From assembly GCA_910577685.1 (NCBI GenBank), contig CAJTOH010000063.1, positions 1-15,261 on the forward strand: a stretch of 15,261 bases of DNA. Direction: 5' to 3'. The notes below the pieces were generated by a model that worked only from the letters and a program-made list of their open reading frames with translations, was not told the DNA's origin and ran no database searches. Positions 15,188 to 15,261 of the stretch are shown piece by piece (positions within the stretch are counted from its first letter, which is position 1; every line of letters starts with the position of its first letter). This stretch comes from an uncultured Dorea sp. GTDB taxonomy: Bacteria; Bacillota; Clostridia; Lachnospirales; Lachnospiraceae. Position numbers and translations under genes: made by a program.

Positions 15188-15198
15188 AAAGTCCCCTA
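15177..15198. other. Short hairpin over the cellulase stop codon; unassigned 3' flank
   Basis: TAGGGG (15177-15182) pairs with CCCCTA (15193-15198) around a 10-nt loop containing the TGA. On the + strand it is followed by seven A residues, not T, so it is not a standard terminator for the cellulase. On the - strand it is followed by ATTTTC, which could weakly stop a gene entering from the right. The remaining bases to 15261 show no ORF or RNA gene I can support. Confidence 0.3.
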
Positions 15199-15261
15199 AA
15201 AAAATATGTAACAGTTCAGCCTTGCGACTGGCAAAAGAGAGAAATTGAAAAAGTTTTTTCT

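Noticed and set aside
15241..15261. A5/T6 inverted repeat at the window end
   Set aside because: It is made only of A/T pairs and cut off by the window edge; no function can be supported.

Overview
The window looks like chromosomal DNA of a low-to-mid GC Gram-positive anaerobe, most likely a clostridium of the Lachnospiraceae type. This is an inference. It rests on strong purine-rich Shine-Dalgarno sites, frequent AGA/AGG arginine codons, an HPr carrying both His15 and the regulatory Ser46, a CdaA/CdaR pair, a solitary MreB/Mbl, and an extracellular lipoprotein cellulase. No rRNA, tRNA, CRISPR array, transposase or phage gene was seen. Most genes are on the + strand and closely packed; one gene, glgX, is on the - strand.

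Layout. (1) 53-2896 is uvrA, the damage-recognition ATPase of nucleotide excision repair. (2) After a 231-bp spacer with a good sigma-A-type promoter and a curious tandem duplication come mreB/mbl, recD2 and comFC (3128-7052). Their stop and start codons overlap (1 bp, then 4 bp), so they should be translationally coupled. This unit joins a cytoskeletal actin homologue, a 5'-3' DNA helicase and a competence-type phosphoribosyltransferase-fold protein. (3) 7110-11060 is a second tight run: a 131-aa and a 370-aa membrane protein of unknown function, cdaA (c-di-AMP synthase), cdaR (its YbbR-domain regulator) and ptsH (HPr). It ends in a very long nested hairpin at 11083-11183. (4) glgX (13329-11194, - strand) is a GH13 glycogen/alpha-glucan debranching enzyme, convergent with ptsH. 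(5) A 292-bp divergent spacer precedes a 521-aa lipoprotein endoglucanase with a GH5 catalytic domain, a hexapeptide-repeat linker and a C-terminal CBM2-like domain. The window ends 74 bp after it.

How they fit together. Three themes appear: DNA repair and uptake (uvrA, recD2, comFC), envelope and second-messenger control (mreB/mbl, cdaA, cdaR, two unknown membrane proteins), and carbohydrate use with its control (HPr, GlgX, cellulase). The most interesting unexplained part is the c-di-AMP run. It carries two unknown membrane proteins upstream and HPr downstream, where glmM often follows cdaA-cdaR in Firmicutes. The clearest unexplained DNA structures are the duplicated leader before mreB/mbl with two mini-ORFs, the roughly 100-bp nested palindrome after ptsH, and the 18-bp in-frame minisatellite in the cellulase gene.
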